Assembly (NCBI GenBank): GCA_024516035.1
Contig: CM044963.1
Location: forward strand, 23,691,049-23,755,048
Origin: Bactericera cockerelli
Taxonomy: Eukaryota > Arthropoda > Insecta > Hemiptera > Triozidae
Direction: 5' to 3'
DNA length: 64,000 nucleotides
Shown here: positions 51,501 to 59,090 of the stretch, one piece after another
Layout: each line of letters starts with the position of its first letter
How positions within the stretch are numbered: the stretch's first letter is position 1
The notes under the pieces: model-generated
Told to the model about the DNA's origin: nothing
What the model saw: only the letters and a program-made list of their open reading frames with translations
Database searches by the model: none
Position numbers and translations under genes: made by a program

Positions 51501-52215
51501 TGTGTTGTAGCCTGCCCATCCCGTAGTATGCCTCCCCTCTGATGGGCGAGAAGTGACACAATACTTCCCATTTAAAGGCTTGGTCAACACGAGCGCACCA
51601 GAAGGTATCTCTTACAAACAACAGTTGTTGTTTGTAAGAGTTATGTTAATCTTCAATACAATTTTTTGTCAGTACGGGGAATCGAGCCCGGGACCTTCAG
51701 CATGGCAAGCGAGTGCTTAACCACTGACCTACTCGCGCATTCCAGGTATTAATAGTATTAATACTATTCAAATATTCAATGTAGTAATAATAATAAACCG
51801 AATTAGTTCTCAAATATTCACTGAATTGATTCTTTCTCTGCTCTCCTAAACTAAATTAGTTCTCAAATATTCTCTGAATTGATTCCCTCTCTGCTCCCTT
51901 AAACTAAATTAGTTCTCAACTATTCACTGAATCGATTCTCTCTCTGCCCCCCCCCCCCAGTTCCCCCACGGCGCCCCCACTGACCCCGACCGCCACGCGG
52001 GGGACCTCGGCAGCATTACGGCCGACAAAGACGGCCTCGTCAGCCTGAAGATCTCCGACCATGTCCTCACACTGGGCGGCCCACTGACCATCCTCGGGCG
52101 AGGCGTGGTGGTGCACGAGAAGGCGGATGATTTGGGTCGCGGCAACAACGCGGACAGTGTGAAGACGGGCAATGCGGGCGGCCGCGTCGCGTGTGGTATC
52201 ATCGGACGCTATTGA
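46037..52215 (+). CDS. Extracellular-type Cu/Zn superoxide dismutase, three exons
   Basis: Converts superoxide to oxygen and hydrogen peroxide with a Cu/Zn centre. Joined exons 46037-46234, 47944-48153 and 51961-52215 give 220 residues; both introns are phase 0 with GT-AG ends. Residues 1-17 look like a signal peptide, followed by a His/Pro/Ser-rich linker with FPSHH/FPSHE/FPSDE repeats (18-66). The SOD domain starts at 67. Copper ligands are His114, His116, His131 (bridging) and His188. Zinc ligands are His131, His139, His148 and Asp151. The disulphide pair is Cys125 and Cys214, and the active-site Arg is 211. All key residues are present, so the gene should be functional. GC content is well above that of the surroundings, and exon codons are GC-ending. 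The signal peptide makes the secreted (SOD3-like) class more likely than the cytosolic one. The start was chosen for the signal peptide and the phase-0 donor at 46235. Confidence 0.9.
46246..46322 (+). mobile_element. SINE family D, head only, next to the SOD donor site
   Basis: ACTGGTGGTCAAGTGGTTAA, CGCGCTACTCTGGTAATCCA, GATCCGTTGGTTCGAATCCC and AGCCAGTGCA, then a T-run begins. The same variant bases occur in the full copy at 46920. Confidence 0.9.
46323..46588 (-). repeat. Tandem duplication of a LINE 3' end, poly(A)-led
   Basis: On the plus strand a T-run, AATACTTTTTCGTCATTTAC, CACAAAATCACAAATAAAAT, TGATAAAATGCTTAAAATTG and a T-run; the 127-bp block is repeated at 46450 and a third T-run ends at 46587. 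Read on the minus strand these are two 3' ends with poly(A) tails in a row. Confidence 0.85.
46589..46858 (-). mobile_element. Body of the same LINE fragment
   Basis: GAAGAGACCCGAAGTGCGCA and TGTTGGGTCTCTTATGGATA form a GAGACCC/GGGTCTC hairpin-like pair of the sort seen in LINE 3' regions. No coding sequence remains. Confidence 0.45.
46915..47135 (+). mobile_element. SINE family D, full length
   Basis: GGTAGTCAAAAGGTTAACGC, GCTACTCTGGTAATCCAGGT, GGTTCGAATCCCAGCCAGTG, GTATGTGACCACATAATAAT and CTTGGTGGTTACCTTCTACC, tail ATTATTTTTATT. Preceded by two short partial repeats of TCAAATATTGGTAGTCAAA. Confidence 0.9.
47944..48153 (+). CDS. SOD exon 2: first half of the SOD domain
   Basis: Seventy codons from [13 protein letters not shown] to GGHYNPFN. 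Carries [12 protein letters not shown] with two copper His, the first Cys of the disulphide (QGC) and the bridging His. Acceptor CAG|GTG, donor AAT|GTGAGT. Confidence 0.95.
48478..48530. repeat. CT then CA microsatellite
   Basis: (CT)n to 48515, then CACACACACAC. Confidence 0.95.
48702..48866 (+). mobile_element. SINE family D, end missing
   Basis: AAGTGGTTAACGCGCTAGTC, CGTTGGTTCAAATCCCACCC, GAGTTTGTGACCACATAATA and GGGTTAGGTGGTAAAAAATG; the end is replaced at 48867 by the antisense body of a B SINE. Confidence 0.9.
48867..48961 (-). mobile_element. SINE family B, tail missing
   Basis: Antisense: AAATCTACGCTGAAACCGGG, CTTGAACCACCGACCTCCAG and CTTATCGATCAAGCTACTGA; head complete. Confidence 0.92.
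49735..50240. repeat. Minisatellite of GGGCCAAATAACGGTAACTA type
   Basis: About 20 bases per basic unit, with a higher-order arrangement that alternates with AAGGAGTGGATAACGGTAAG and GGGTGGCAAATAACTGTAAC. Over 20 basic units are recognisable. It stands in SOD intron 2. Confidence 0.93.
50720..50945 (+). mobile_element. SINE family E, long-head variant, 5S-like
   Basis: ACCAGTTCTCGTTCAGTCAC, TGAAGTTAAGCAACGTCTAG, GCATTTGGTGACCACAAAAC, GGGATGGTTGGGTGAAGTTA and AAGACGTTAAACGCCCAG. It keeps the 5S-like GGTGACC part. The 74-residue frame across it is not a gene. A GA run precedes it. Confidence 0.82.
51010..51235 (+). mobile_element. Degenerate mobile element with GGCCATGCC motif
   Basis: TTTGTTTGTTTGTCCGGAGT, AAAGGCATTGCTG, CGGCCATGCCTTAGT and GCACGGGCAAACAGCTAGTA. 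The terminal ACGGGCAAACAGCTAG resembles 3' ends of Helitron-like insect repeats (CTAG end), but I see no conclusive hairpin. Confidence 0.4.
51486..51578 (-). repeat. Dispersed repeat H, third copy
   Basis: Antisense of 13076-13170: TAGACGCTTGTGGTCTGTGT, GCCTGCCCATCCCGTAGTAT and GAAGTGACACAATACTTCCC. Confidence 0.7.
51660..51748 (-). mobile_element. tRNA-like SINE head
   Basis: Minus strand GCGCGAGTAGGTCAGTGGTT, AAGCACTCGCTTGCCATGCT and GGTCCCGGGCTCGATTCCCC. Box A and B are well formed; the acceptor stem is not complementary over 7 bp, so it is not called a tRNA gene. Confidence 0.6.
51801..51950. repeat. 53-bp tandem triplication upstream of the exon 3 acceptor
   Basis: AATTAGTTCTCAAATATTCA begins units at 51801, 51854 and 51907; each carries CTGAATTGATTC and a CT-rich part CTCTCTGCTC. 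The last unit runs directly into the C-run and AG of the acceptor. Confidence 0.95.
51961..52215 (+). CDS. SOD exon 3: second half of the SOD domain
   Basis: Eighty-four codons and TGA. Has [18 protein letters not shown] (zinc His, His, Asp), [13 protein letters not shown] (copper His) and [12 protein letters not shown] (Arg, second Cys). Ends RY. Acceptor CCCCAG|TTC. Confidence 0.95.
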   Translation, partial: FPHGAPTDPDRHAGDLGSITADKDGLVSLKISDHVLTLGGPLTILGRGVVVHEKADDLGRGNNADSVKTGNAGGRVACGIIGRY

Positions 52216-52283
52216 AGGGGTTTTATGTGTGTGTATTGAAGGAGTTTTGAACTAGAGAGTCATGTTGAACTAGAGTGGCATTT

Positions 52284-52368
52284 CGGGCGGCCGTGTGGCG
52301 TGTGGTATCATCGGACGCTATTGAAGGGGTCTTATGTGTGTGTCATTGTGTATTGAAGGAGTTTTATG
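52284..52368 (+). pseudogene. Duplicate of the SOD C-terminal codons in the 3' region
   Basis: Repeats exon 3 from GGC GGC CGT to TGA (52322-52324), 109 bp downstream of the original. The encoded [12 protein letters not shown] is unchanged; the two differing codons (CGC/CGT, GTC/GTG) are synonymous. The following 3' sequence (GAAGGGG...TATGTGTGTG) is also duplicated. No start or splice site is seen, so it should be untranslated. Confidence 0.9.
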
Positions 52369-52594
52369 AAGAATGTGAATTTTGTCTACCAGAGCAGCGG
52401 TTCCCAACCAGTGGTGCAAAATAAAATCGGGGTGGGCCGCAAATTTGTTTTAAAAATATTATTGGGCCCCCAAGCTAAAAAGGTTGGGAACCGCTGTACT
52501 AGAGAACTAGAGTGTGACATAAACCCCATTAGAGAACTAGATCTCATAAACCCTCTGCAATACCGTGCAAGGCATACCCCATGCAATGGTTTTT

Positions 52595-52668
52595 GAAGGG
52601 GTTTTATGGAGTATCCGAATTTTCTCTAGTAGTGTATAGCGTGTGGTATTATCCGTCGATTATGAGAA
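52595..52668 (+). pseudogene. Third, degenerate copy of the SOD end
   Basis: GAAGGGGTTTTATGGAGTAT and ATAGCGTGTGGTATTATCCG then TCGATTATGA. Reads IACGIIRRL and a stop in the matching frame. Confidence 0.65.
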
Positions 52669-52754
52669 GGAAAATTAATTTGAGGAATTGAGAGAAGGAG
52701 AGTTTGTGGTTAAAGTGTTGAAGTGAGACGTCATGTCCTCTTTACAGTAGGTCC

Positions 52755-52760
52755 AATAAA
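52755..52760 (+). terminator. Probable SOD polyadenylation signal
   Basis: AATAAA, the first canonical hexamer followed by gene-poor sequence about 540 bp after the stop. TTTATT-rich stretches follow. Another AATAAA in AAAATAAAATCGG at 52419 could also be used. Confidence 0.5.
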
Positions 52761-53024
52761 TGAGAATAAGAGAAAGAGAACAGGTTAATTTAGGCATTTA
52801 TTTATTTGTATTTATGTACTTATTTATTTATTAATTATTTGGAAACATTCATTTTATTTATTACATAATCTACATTATTATGTACGCTCATTTTTTATAC
52901 TCAAAGCTTTGGTATAAAATATCAAGGTTATGGGAGATCCAACATTTTTCATAATAAAACATGAATTCATTTATCTGAAAGTGTTAGTTTTTTACTTATC
53001 ATTAGATATATATTTATCTTTATT

Positions 53025-53277
53025 ATACAAGCGGGCTGTCGCCCCCTTTGCGGGCCGAGGCATGGCCGTGAAGCAAAAAATCCTTTTTCGCCAATGGCAG
53101 GTGTTGTAGTGGGAATTTCAAAAAATCTCGTCTTATTGCACATCTAGACTATAAGACAAAGCTACCTACCAAATTTCAGCTTCCTAGGACTTACGGTTTG
53201 GGCTGTAGAGCGATGATCAGTCAGTGGTCAGTCAGTGACTTTGACATTTATATGTATATTTATAAGTATAGATTAAG
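53025..53277 (+). mobile_element. Widespread insect-type non-autonomous element
   Basis: CAAGCGGGCTGTCGCCCCCT, CGGGCCGAGGCATGGCCGTG, CTACCAAATTTCAGCTTCCT, TCAGTCAGTGACTTTGACAT and ATGTATATTTATAAGTATAG. Repeats of this build, ending in TTTATAAGTATAGATT, are familiar from arthropod genomes; class uncertain (Helitron-like or LINE-derived). Confidence 0.5.
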
Positions 53278-53484
53278 ATTCTGATAGTTGTTCTTCTTTT
53301 TTTTTATCACAATTACTTCAATACAGATATTATATACGGTATATACCTCTTATTTATGTTCTCTTCTTGATATAGGTAAATTGGTGCCTCCTCTACCTAC
53401 CTCTATAGGTATTATTGGTATACTTAAAGTACAATAATTATTTGGCTATCTAATCTATACATCAGATACCTTTTAAATTAAATC

Positions 53485-53650
53485 ATCGTGCCCCAGCGGG
53501 TAGCACTGAATGCACTGGGCTTGTCCCCACATTGAGCAGGGTTTGAATCCCAGCTGGGTAAAAAAAAAATTCAATGATCTAGGTAGGTACTTAGCTACTT
53601 AGTTTGGATGTCTGGAGTGCACTCATATCTCGAGGAGAAATGTTCTTTTA
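53485..53650 (+). mobile_element. SINE-like unit related to family A
   Basis: tRNA-like CCCCAGCGGGTAGCACTGAA, GAGCAGGGTTTGAATCCCAG, then AGTTTGGATGTCTGGAGTGC and ACTCATATCTCGAGGAGAAA, which follow the order of the A body. Confidence 0.65.
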
Positions 53651-54088
53651 CTCTCATTTCATTCATATTTAAAAAGCCAATACCTAGATAATATTAATTA
53701 CCTATATCCTATATATACCTATTTTAAAAATACCATGTCCTACGTGCCTTTAAAAATTGCTTGGAGAATCGAGATCACATTACTATGAAGGTCATTAAAT
53801 AATAATTTTACGATCGATAGATAAAAAGTATCTGAATCTATCATCTTTAATCTGTACTTCTCATCTCATTCAGGAACACGGAGTTCCCTAGGAGGTTCTC
53901 AAAACTCGTCTTATTTCCATTGAACAAAAATCGCAGACGGATGTTATATGTTTCACGCTCTACTCACAGGAAATAAATTACAAAATGGCGGCAATAGACC
54001 TCACTAAGTCCGAATGGGGTCGAAAATATCCATCACCATCACAGATATTCGAACATAAACCTTCCATTAAGAATATGAGCTCTACAAT
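53651..54088. other. Intergenic stretch, no gene
   Basis: No recognisable repeat or frame. Confidence 0.45.
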
Positions 54089-54091
54089 GTT

Positions 54092-54296
54092 TCTCCCGGT
54101 AGCTCAGTGGTAAAGGTGGCAATCCTAAGATTCCAGAGTTCGTGGGTTTGAAACCCAGCCGGGACATGACAAGATATCCTCCCATATAATAATTTTACCA
54201 AGTAATAATATCTATTGGACTAACTGCTGGAATAATAGGACTTTAATTGTCCTAATCGGGCAGTATAAAAAGGCGATATTATTATTATTTATAAGA
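54092..54296 (+). mobile_element. SINE family F
   Basis: CTCCCGGTAGCTCAGTGGTA, GTTCGTGGGTTTGAAACCCA, GCCGGGACATGACAAGATAT, TAACTGCTGGAATAATAGGA, TTGTCCTAATCGGGCAGTAT and AAAAAGGCGATATTATTATT. Confidence 0.9.
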
Positions 54297-54434
54297 AAAA
54301 CCTGGGTGTAAGAGAAAATAGTTCTGGTTAGTTGAGTTCTCTTATACATATACAAGTTCACATGGAAGTATCATGTAAAATTGTGCATACGTAACTTTTT
54401 ATTTTCTGGAAACCTGTAACACCACAAAAAAATA

Positions 54435-54472
54435 CTTCCAATTTCTAATATTAGAAATTTCTCGGAAGTAAT
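54435..54472. repeat. Palindromic element with TTTCTAATATTAGAAA
   Basis: ACTTCC, then the perfect 16-bp palindrome TTTCTAATATTAGAAA and GGAAGT, so the outer six bases are inverted too. Related motifs at 22470-22500, 24725-24750 and 27600-27625. Confidence 0.8.
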
Positions 54473-54773
54473 ATTGAAAATATTGAAGTGTTGTTACAGA
54501 ATTGAATCAACACAAAAAAATTCTCCTCTATAGATTTGCTCCGGCCTACTTCACAATGTCCACAGTTTGAGAACGTATTTTCCCATTCCGGGAGGGTTAA
54601 GGATTAAGGAGCTGCGAGTGACAGAAGATTGGGTCCATGACATTGAGAAGATGGGGAGGGGACACTGCACTTTCTAGTCCAGGAGTCACCCGTTCGTATC
54701 CTACTTTGTCCTTGAAATTCTACCCGCATTCTCACGGGAGTCTGGGTAGAATTCACCCACATACATCATTTGT

Positions 54774-54919
54774 AAAGTTATCATATTTGTGTTAATCACT
54801 TTCGTGATATCACAACTACTCAAACTCGCTTTACTAAATCTACGCTGAAACCGGGACTTGAACCACCGACCTCCAGGTTACAAGTCCGCTGCCTTATCGA
54901 TCAAGCTACCGAGGTCGGT
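54774..54919 (-). mobile_element. SINE family B, full length with target duplication
   Basis: The minus strand runs ACCGACCTCGGTAGCTTGAT, GGTGGTTCAAGTCCCGGTTT, CAGCGTAGATTTAGTAAAGC, GAGTAGTTGTGATATCACGA and ACACAAATATGATAACTTT. CACATACATCATTTGT flanks it exactly (54758-54773 and 54920-54935). This copy fixes both ends of family B at about 146 bp. Confidence 0.95.
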
Positions 54920-54984
54920 CACATACATCATTTGTTTACCCACATATACATAAGTCAGAGGTATTAAGACTATTACCGTCATTA

Positions 54985-55172
54985 CCAACCTAAGGGTTGG
55001 GTGGAAGAGATTGCCATTGGCAATAACCCCGCCCTTTAGTTAGGACATCTTTGTATATTATGTTACTCATCTTTTTTCTTGTTTATATTTTTCGAAATTT
55101 TTATCATTACTTGTTTGATATTTTTTGTCCTATATTCGTAAAGTTTAGTATTCAATGTAATAATAATAGATT
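54985..55172 (+). mobile_element. Retroelement 3' end, family J
   Basis: AAGGGTTGGGTGGAAGAGAT, TGCCATTGGCAATAACCCCG, CCCTTTAGTTAGGACATCTT and an end in AATAATAATAG. Confidence 0.7.
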
Positions 55173-55189
55173 GATAGGTGGTTTAGATT

Positions 55190-55258
55190 GAACCACAGTA
55201 GATTGAAAGACACGGACTTCTAATCTGGAGCTCAATGGTTTGAGTCGGGAGAATCGTA
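55190..55258 (+). mobile_element. Degenerate family B-like SINE head
   Basis: AGACACGGACTTCTAATCTG, GAGCTCAATGGTTTGAGTCG; heavily changed. Confidence 0.4.
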
Positions 55259-55492
55259 TTTTTTTAAAGTAAGGTATTAGGTAATAAAAATACAATCTGA
55301 CCTAAATATAAGAGAACTTAAGGGACCGGAATTTTTTTTTCTTTTATTCAGGTTCGAGGGTCCAGGTTTCTCTTATAAAGAGGTTATTTTCCCTTATAGA
55401 CAGTTAAATTGGACCTGGAAATTGTTCTCTCTAATCGAGCTTGCATCCAGGTTTGAAGATTCTCTTTCATCCAGCTTGCTCGATATAAAACG

Positions 55493-55592
55493 CGGACTTG
55501 TAATCTGGAGGTCGGTGGTTCGGTTACCGCGAGCATCGGATTTTTTTATGAAGTTAGGTGGATGAGTAACACAAATATAATATAACTTCAAT
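55493..55592 (+). mobile_element. Diverged family B-like SINE
   Basis: CGCGGACTTGTAATCTGGAG, GTCGGTGGTTCGGTTACCGC and GAGTAACACAAATATAATAT. Confidence 0.55.
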
Positions 55593-56036
55593 ACCGAGTG
55601 CAATGCTGTACAAGCACCCACTTATCCTCACCCAGCCTGGGTTGAGTCAGAGATGGGTCCGCACATATTTACTTGGATCAGAAAAGAATTTCTCTGTGGG
55701 AAAAATTGCCCAATCCGTATTTATAGCATAAGCCTACTCTTTACCTACATGTAGGTAGGTTTAATAACTATTATATTTTAATTTTAAGAACTAATTGTGT
55801 CATTTTAAGGGTTGACAAAGTTGAAAAAAGTATTGTTTTGTTTCAACATTTCCTTTTAATCTCTCAATGTACTTACCTCCTTCCTACCTTTAGACCTTTT
55901 AGAGGTTAAGAATCCCTCTGATAATCCTTGATGGAAATATTAATTACTATCCACACCTCAAAATGTGCTAACCATATATTATTTTACATGTATACCTATA
56001 GACATAATACATGATGTATATCTAAATCAATGTACA
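55593..56036. other. Intergenic stretch, no gene
   Basis: CCTCACCCAGCCTGGGTTGA at 55626 is a small family E fragment on the minus strand. Nothing else recognised. Confidence 0.45.
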
Positions 56037-56038
56037 TA

Positions 56039-56305
56039 CCGGGTGTTCAAATCTTAAAAATAGAATCGTTTCTAGAAATTTTAATGAAAATTCATTAAAA
56101 TTGCTAGAAATAATGGTCAACACTAAATTCGCAACCAAAAAAAAATCTGTTTGACATTTCAAACTAATTTTTTTTTAATTTTTTTTTTCTAAAGAACATT
56201 TTCAAAATATTGTTGATTTTTTTTTGAAATTTTAGGGTTCTACCTTAAAAGGTTTTCTAGTAATTGAAAAAAGCAATAGTGTGCGGTTTTTTTCTGAACA
56301 CCCGG
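56039..56305. mobile_element. MITE with CCGGGTGTTCA ends and TA duplication
   Basis: CCGGGTGTTCA at the left and TGAACACCCGG at the right (exact 11-bp inverted repeat), with TA on both sides (56037-56038 and 56306-56307). 267 bp, AT-rich inside. Fits a Tc1/mariner-mobilised MITE. Confidence 0.8.
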
Positions 56306-56436
56306 TAGGTATATTATTTTTATCGTTCGAATGCAGTTTAGTTGTTTATTTGTTCTCGAACCCCCGTCCCGCGAGCTCTGTGACGTTTCCGGTTAGGGTG
56401 ATGCAGGTGACAAGGTGAAGGAACTGAGGGTAAAGA

Positions 56437-56510
56437 ATGCTACGTGGTGTAGTTGTTGTAGATACTCTGGGTCAGGGGACGTGGGTTCGAATCCGCCATG
56501 GAGTAATTTT
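56437..56510 (+). mobile_element. tRNA-like SINE head
   Basis: GCTACGTGGTGTAGTTGTTG and GGGACGTGGGTTCGAATCCG, then a T-run. A related B box is at 56618 (GGTTGTGGGTTCGAATCCGC). Confidence 0.55.
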
Positions 56511-56669
56511 TTTTTTTTAAGAAAAAAAAAAATATAGGTATATAATATACTATATACATATACTATTCATTATTCATGAACCATTAATTATTGTTATAAA
56601 TACCTACTGCTCTGAACCAGGGGTTGTGGGTTCGAATCCGCAATAGATATTTTTTCAACCGACAAGATC

Positions 56670-56773
56670 GACAAGGACTTGTAACCTTGAGGTCGGTGGA
56701 ATAAAAATTTTGCAGCAGCAGTTTGAGTTGTTGTGACGGTCATCACGAAAGTGGTCACACAATAATATGATAT
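56670..56773 (+). mobile_element. SINE family B, degraded
   Basis: AAGGACTTGTAACCTTGAGG, TCGGTGGAATAAAAATTTTG, GTTTGAGTTGTTGTGACGGT and CATCACGAAAGTGGTCACAC. Part of the head is lost. Confidence 0.8.
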
Positions 56774-56802
56774 TTTTTTTATAGAGCAAATAATTCTTCG
56801 AG

Positions 56803-56996
56803 GAAAAAATGTATATGCTCCCTAATATCCAAAAGCCCGCACAGGAATTTTTTGCAACATACAATGCAAAAAATAAGAAAATAATAAGTATGTTCTCTGA
56901 AAAAAAAAGACAAAAAAAATGTATGCTCTCTAATATCCAAAAGCCCGCACAGGAAGTTTTTGCAACATACAATGCAAAAAATAAGAAACTTTAAAA
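56803..56996. repeat. Tandem duplication of about 112 bp
   Basis: CTAATATCCAAAAGCCCGCA, CAGGAATTTTTTGCAACATA and CAATGCAAAAAATAAGAAAA at 56821, repeated at 56930 with few changes. Confidence 0.9.
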
Positions 56997-57014
56997 AGAT
57001 ATTTAAAAAAAATG

Positions 57015-57108
57015 TCCCGCAAAATTATTTGCTGTCAGGGAAATCGAACCCACAACCTCGAGATTCAAAAGCAAGATCGTAACCTGTCTACCACCAGGGA
57101 TGTTACAA
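57015..57108 (-). mobile_element. tRNA-like SINE head
   Basis: Minus strand CATCCCTGGTGGTAGACAGG, TTACGATCTTGCTTTTGAAT and GAGGTTGTGGGTTCGATTTC. Confidence 0.55.
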
Positions 57109-57334
57109 TTATAGTTTTACAGAATTATTCATAGAATTGATAGAATGATTGATTGATTTTTCAGCATTGAATTAATTCTTCATGGTCAATAATACCTACC
57201 TACAGCTTTATCAGAGGTCTTACTCAGATGATTTGCAGAATTGCAAAACCTTAATACAGGTAATACCTATATGTGTCGACTTGTGTAGGTAACTTTTTAT
57301 CATTCATTTCATGTGTTAAAATGTACCCACTGAC

Positions 57335-57431
57335 CGACCTCAGTAGCTTGATCGATAAGGCAGCGGACTTGTAACCTGGAGGTCGGTGGTTCAAGTCCCG
57401 GTTTCAGCGTAGATTTACTGGTTTAGTATTT
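57335..57431 (+). mobile_element. SINE family B, left part, interrupted by a LINE
   Basis: GACCGACCTCAGTAGCTTGA, TCGATAAGGCAGCGGACTTG, GGTGGTTCAAGTCCCGGTTT and CAGCGTAGATTTA. The LINE fragment follows after TTTAGTA. Confidence 0.92.
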
Positions 57432-58136
57432 GAATATTTTGAATATTTTATTTATTTATTTGAAAAGGTATAATTAACATGTGGGTACACTATTACAAAT
57501 TACACCTTATTGTACAAAATCTTAAAAAATATAGATATTATGAAAAAGTAATACAATATAAGAATTGTTATGACAATGTAAGAAGAGGATTCAGGTTTGA
57601 TTCAAGTTATCTAAGCATTTTCTAAATGTTTTTGCGTTGAAAAAATCAATGTCCTGTGACAGCAATACATTTCCTAGAGTAAAGATATGATTCCAAGGAT
57701 TTGTTTTGTGCCTTGGTGGTATAAAAATTTCTTTTTGGTTCCGTGAGGAGGACACTCGAACTTTAATTTTGAAGTTCTCTAAGAATGATGTACATAGAGC
57801 TAGATTGTGTATATTATTAAACAAGAAAATATATATGTTCATATCTCGTCTACAACTAAGTGAAGTAATATTAAAATATTTGCATATTCTAGGATATGAG
57901 TAAAATATTCTATGTGTTAGAAAACGATCATACAATGTCCCTACAAATGTTTTTTGCACTCTTTCAAGTTTATTTACATTCGTTTTATGAAGTTTACCAA
58001 ATATAGGGGACCCATATTCAATTCTACTTCTAATGAAGACATTAAATAAATGTATCATAATTACAGGTGAGTTAAACTGACCACAAAGTTTTAGTAACAT
58101 GCCAAACCTGGAGAAACATTGATAGGAGAAACATAG
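57432..58136 (-). mobile_element. LINE fragment nested in SINE B
   Basis: 3' part of a non-LTR retrotransposon on the minus strand, about 700 bp. The short AGTA occurs on both sides (57426-57429 and 58137-58140); a longer duplication is not visible. The plus-strand left border is AT-rich and lacks a long T-run. Confidence 0.75.
57591..58136 (-). pseudogene. LINE reverse transcriptase, C-terminal part
   Basis: Frame with HLFNVFIRSRIEYGSPIFGK, LHKTNVNKLERVQKTFVGTL and later PWNHIFTLGNVLLSQDIDFF. The order of R-IEYGSP-W/F-like, then NKLERVQ, is typical of the region after the RT palm in Jockey-like LINEs. The palm motifs are missing. The annotated start at 58181 lies in SINE sequence; the true LINE part begins near 58136. 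Confidence 0.75.
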
Positions 58137-58194
58137 TAGAGTGAGTTTGAGAAGTTGTGGTATCACGAAAGTGATGAACACAAATATGATAGTT
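58137..58194 (+). mobile_element. SINE family B, right part
   Basis: AGTAGAGTGAGTTTGAGAAG, TTGTGGTATCACGAAAGTGA and TGAACACAAATATGATAG complete the B copy that starts at 57335. Confidence 0.92.
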
Positions 58195-58638
58195 AAAAAC
58201 TAAAACTAATCACAATCTAAATATCCACAGTTAATTCAATAATATTCATACATCTTAGAATCTTTTTATGTGTAAGGACTATGTGTGACGTGTGTACTAG
58301 TTTTTTGTTTTGTTTACCCAATATTCAATATGATAAAATAAATACCCATATTTCATTCAATAATATATTTCTACTAAGAACCTGTCTATGTTTACCTATG
58401 AAATGTATTACAATTAACTCTTTTTCAACAATTTTCTCCATCACTTCTTATCTATTCAATCATAAATCTCGATATTGGTTTCCCTTATCTCTTCATCTAA
58501 TCTCTTGTGAGAGATGCTAATCAATTCTGCAAATTCTATCAATCAATTCGCATCCTCATCAATATAACTCATCATCTATAACTTGGAAATCAGAAAGTTC
58601 AAGGCTGATTTTTTTATTTATTTTTTTATTTTTTATTA
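58195..58638. other. Intergenic stretch, no gene
   Basis: No recognisable repeat or coding frame. Confidence 0.45.
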
Positions 58639-58644
58639 ACCTTG

Positions 58645-58848
58645 CTTTTAACTGCATGGTCATGGTCATATTATCACGACGGCGGTGTGACCCTCCATTC
58701 GCAGGAAACTCACAAACAAGTTACCCACATTAACCTCACCCAACCTGGGTTGGGACCGAATGCTAGCAACACGAAGTGTTCACTTCGCTAGACATTGCTT
58801 AACTTCGGTGATCCTTCGAGATTTGGTGCATTTAATGAAGGCTGAAAT
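58645..58848 (-). mobile_element. SINE family E
   Basis: Antisense: TTTTAACTGCATGGTCATGG, CTCCATTCGCAGGAAACTCA, CAACCTGGGTTGGGACCGAA, CACTTCGCTAGACATTGCTT and AACTTCGGTGATCCTTCGAG. The head end is worn. Confidence 0.88.
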
Positions 58849-59017
58849 ATCATGAAAATTCCCCACATTTAACTTTTAATCCAAAGTTTGGGTGTTCGAT
58901 TACCGGCGGGGGTTGGAAAATTCGAGACATTATGTTGCGAAACGTTTTGAAACAAAAAGTTGGGCTCAGTAAGAAACTATTAGGGTTTCTTGGAGCTACC
59001 AGCTCATTTTAACCTTA

Positions 59018-59090
59018 AGTGAATCGATTCAGTTCCTTAGGTGAATTGATACAATTCCTCAGGTGAATCGATTCAGTTCCTCACGGTTGT
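59018..59090. repeat. Short repeat of about 24 bp, three copies
   Basis: GTGAATCGATTCAGTTCCTT, GTGAATTGATACAATTCCTC and GTGAATCGATTCAGTTCCTC. Confidence 0.85.

Larger units (their letters stand above)
48154..51960 (+). other. SOD intron 2
   Basis: 3.8 kb, phase 0. It contains a CT/CA microsatellite, a D SINE, a B SINE, a minisatellite of GGGCCAAATAAC type, a family E SINE, a mobile-element piece with GGCCATGCC, a repeat H copy and a tRNA-like head. It ends with a triplicated splice-site region and a run of C before AG. Confidence 0.9.

Noticed and set aside
51916..52202. Frames antisense to SOD exon 3
   Set aside because: Shadow frames of the GC-rich coding exon.
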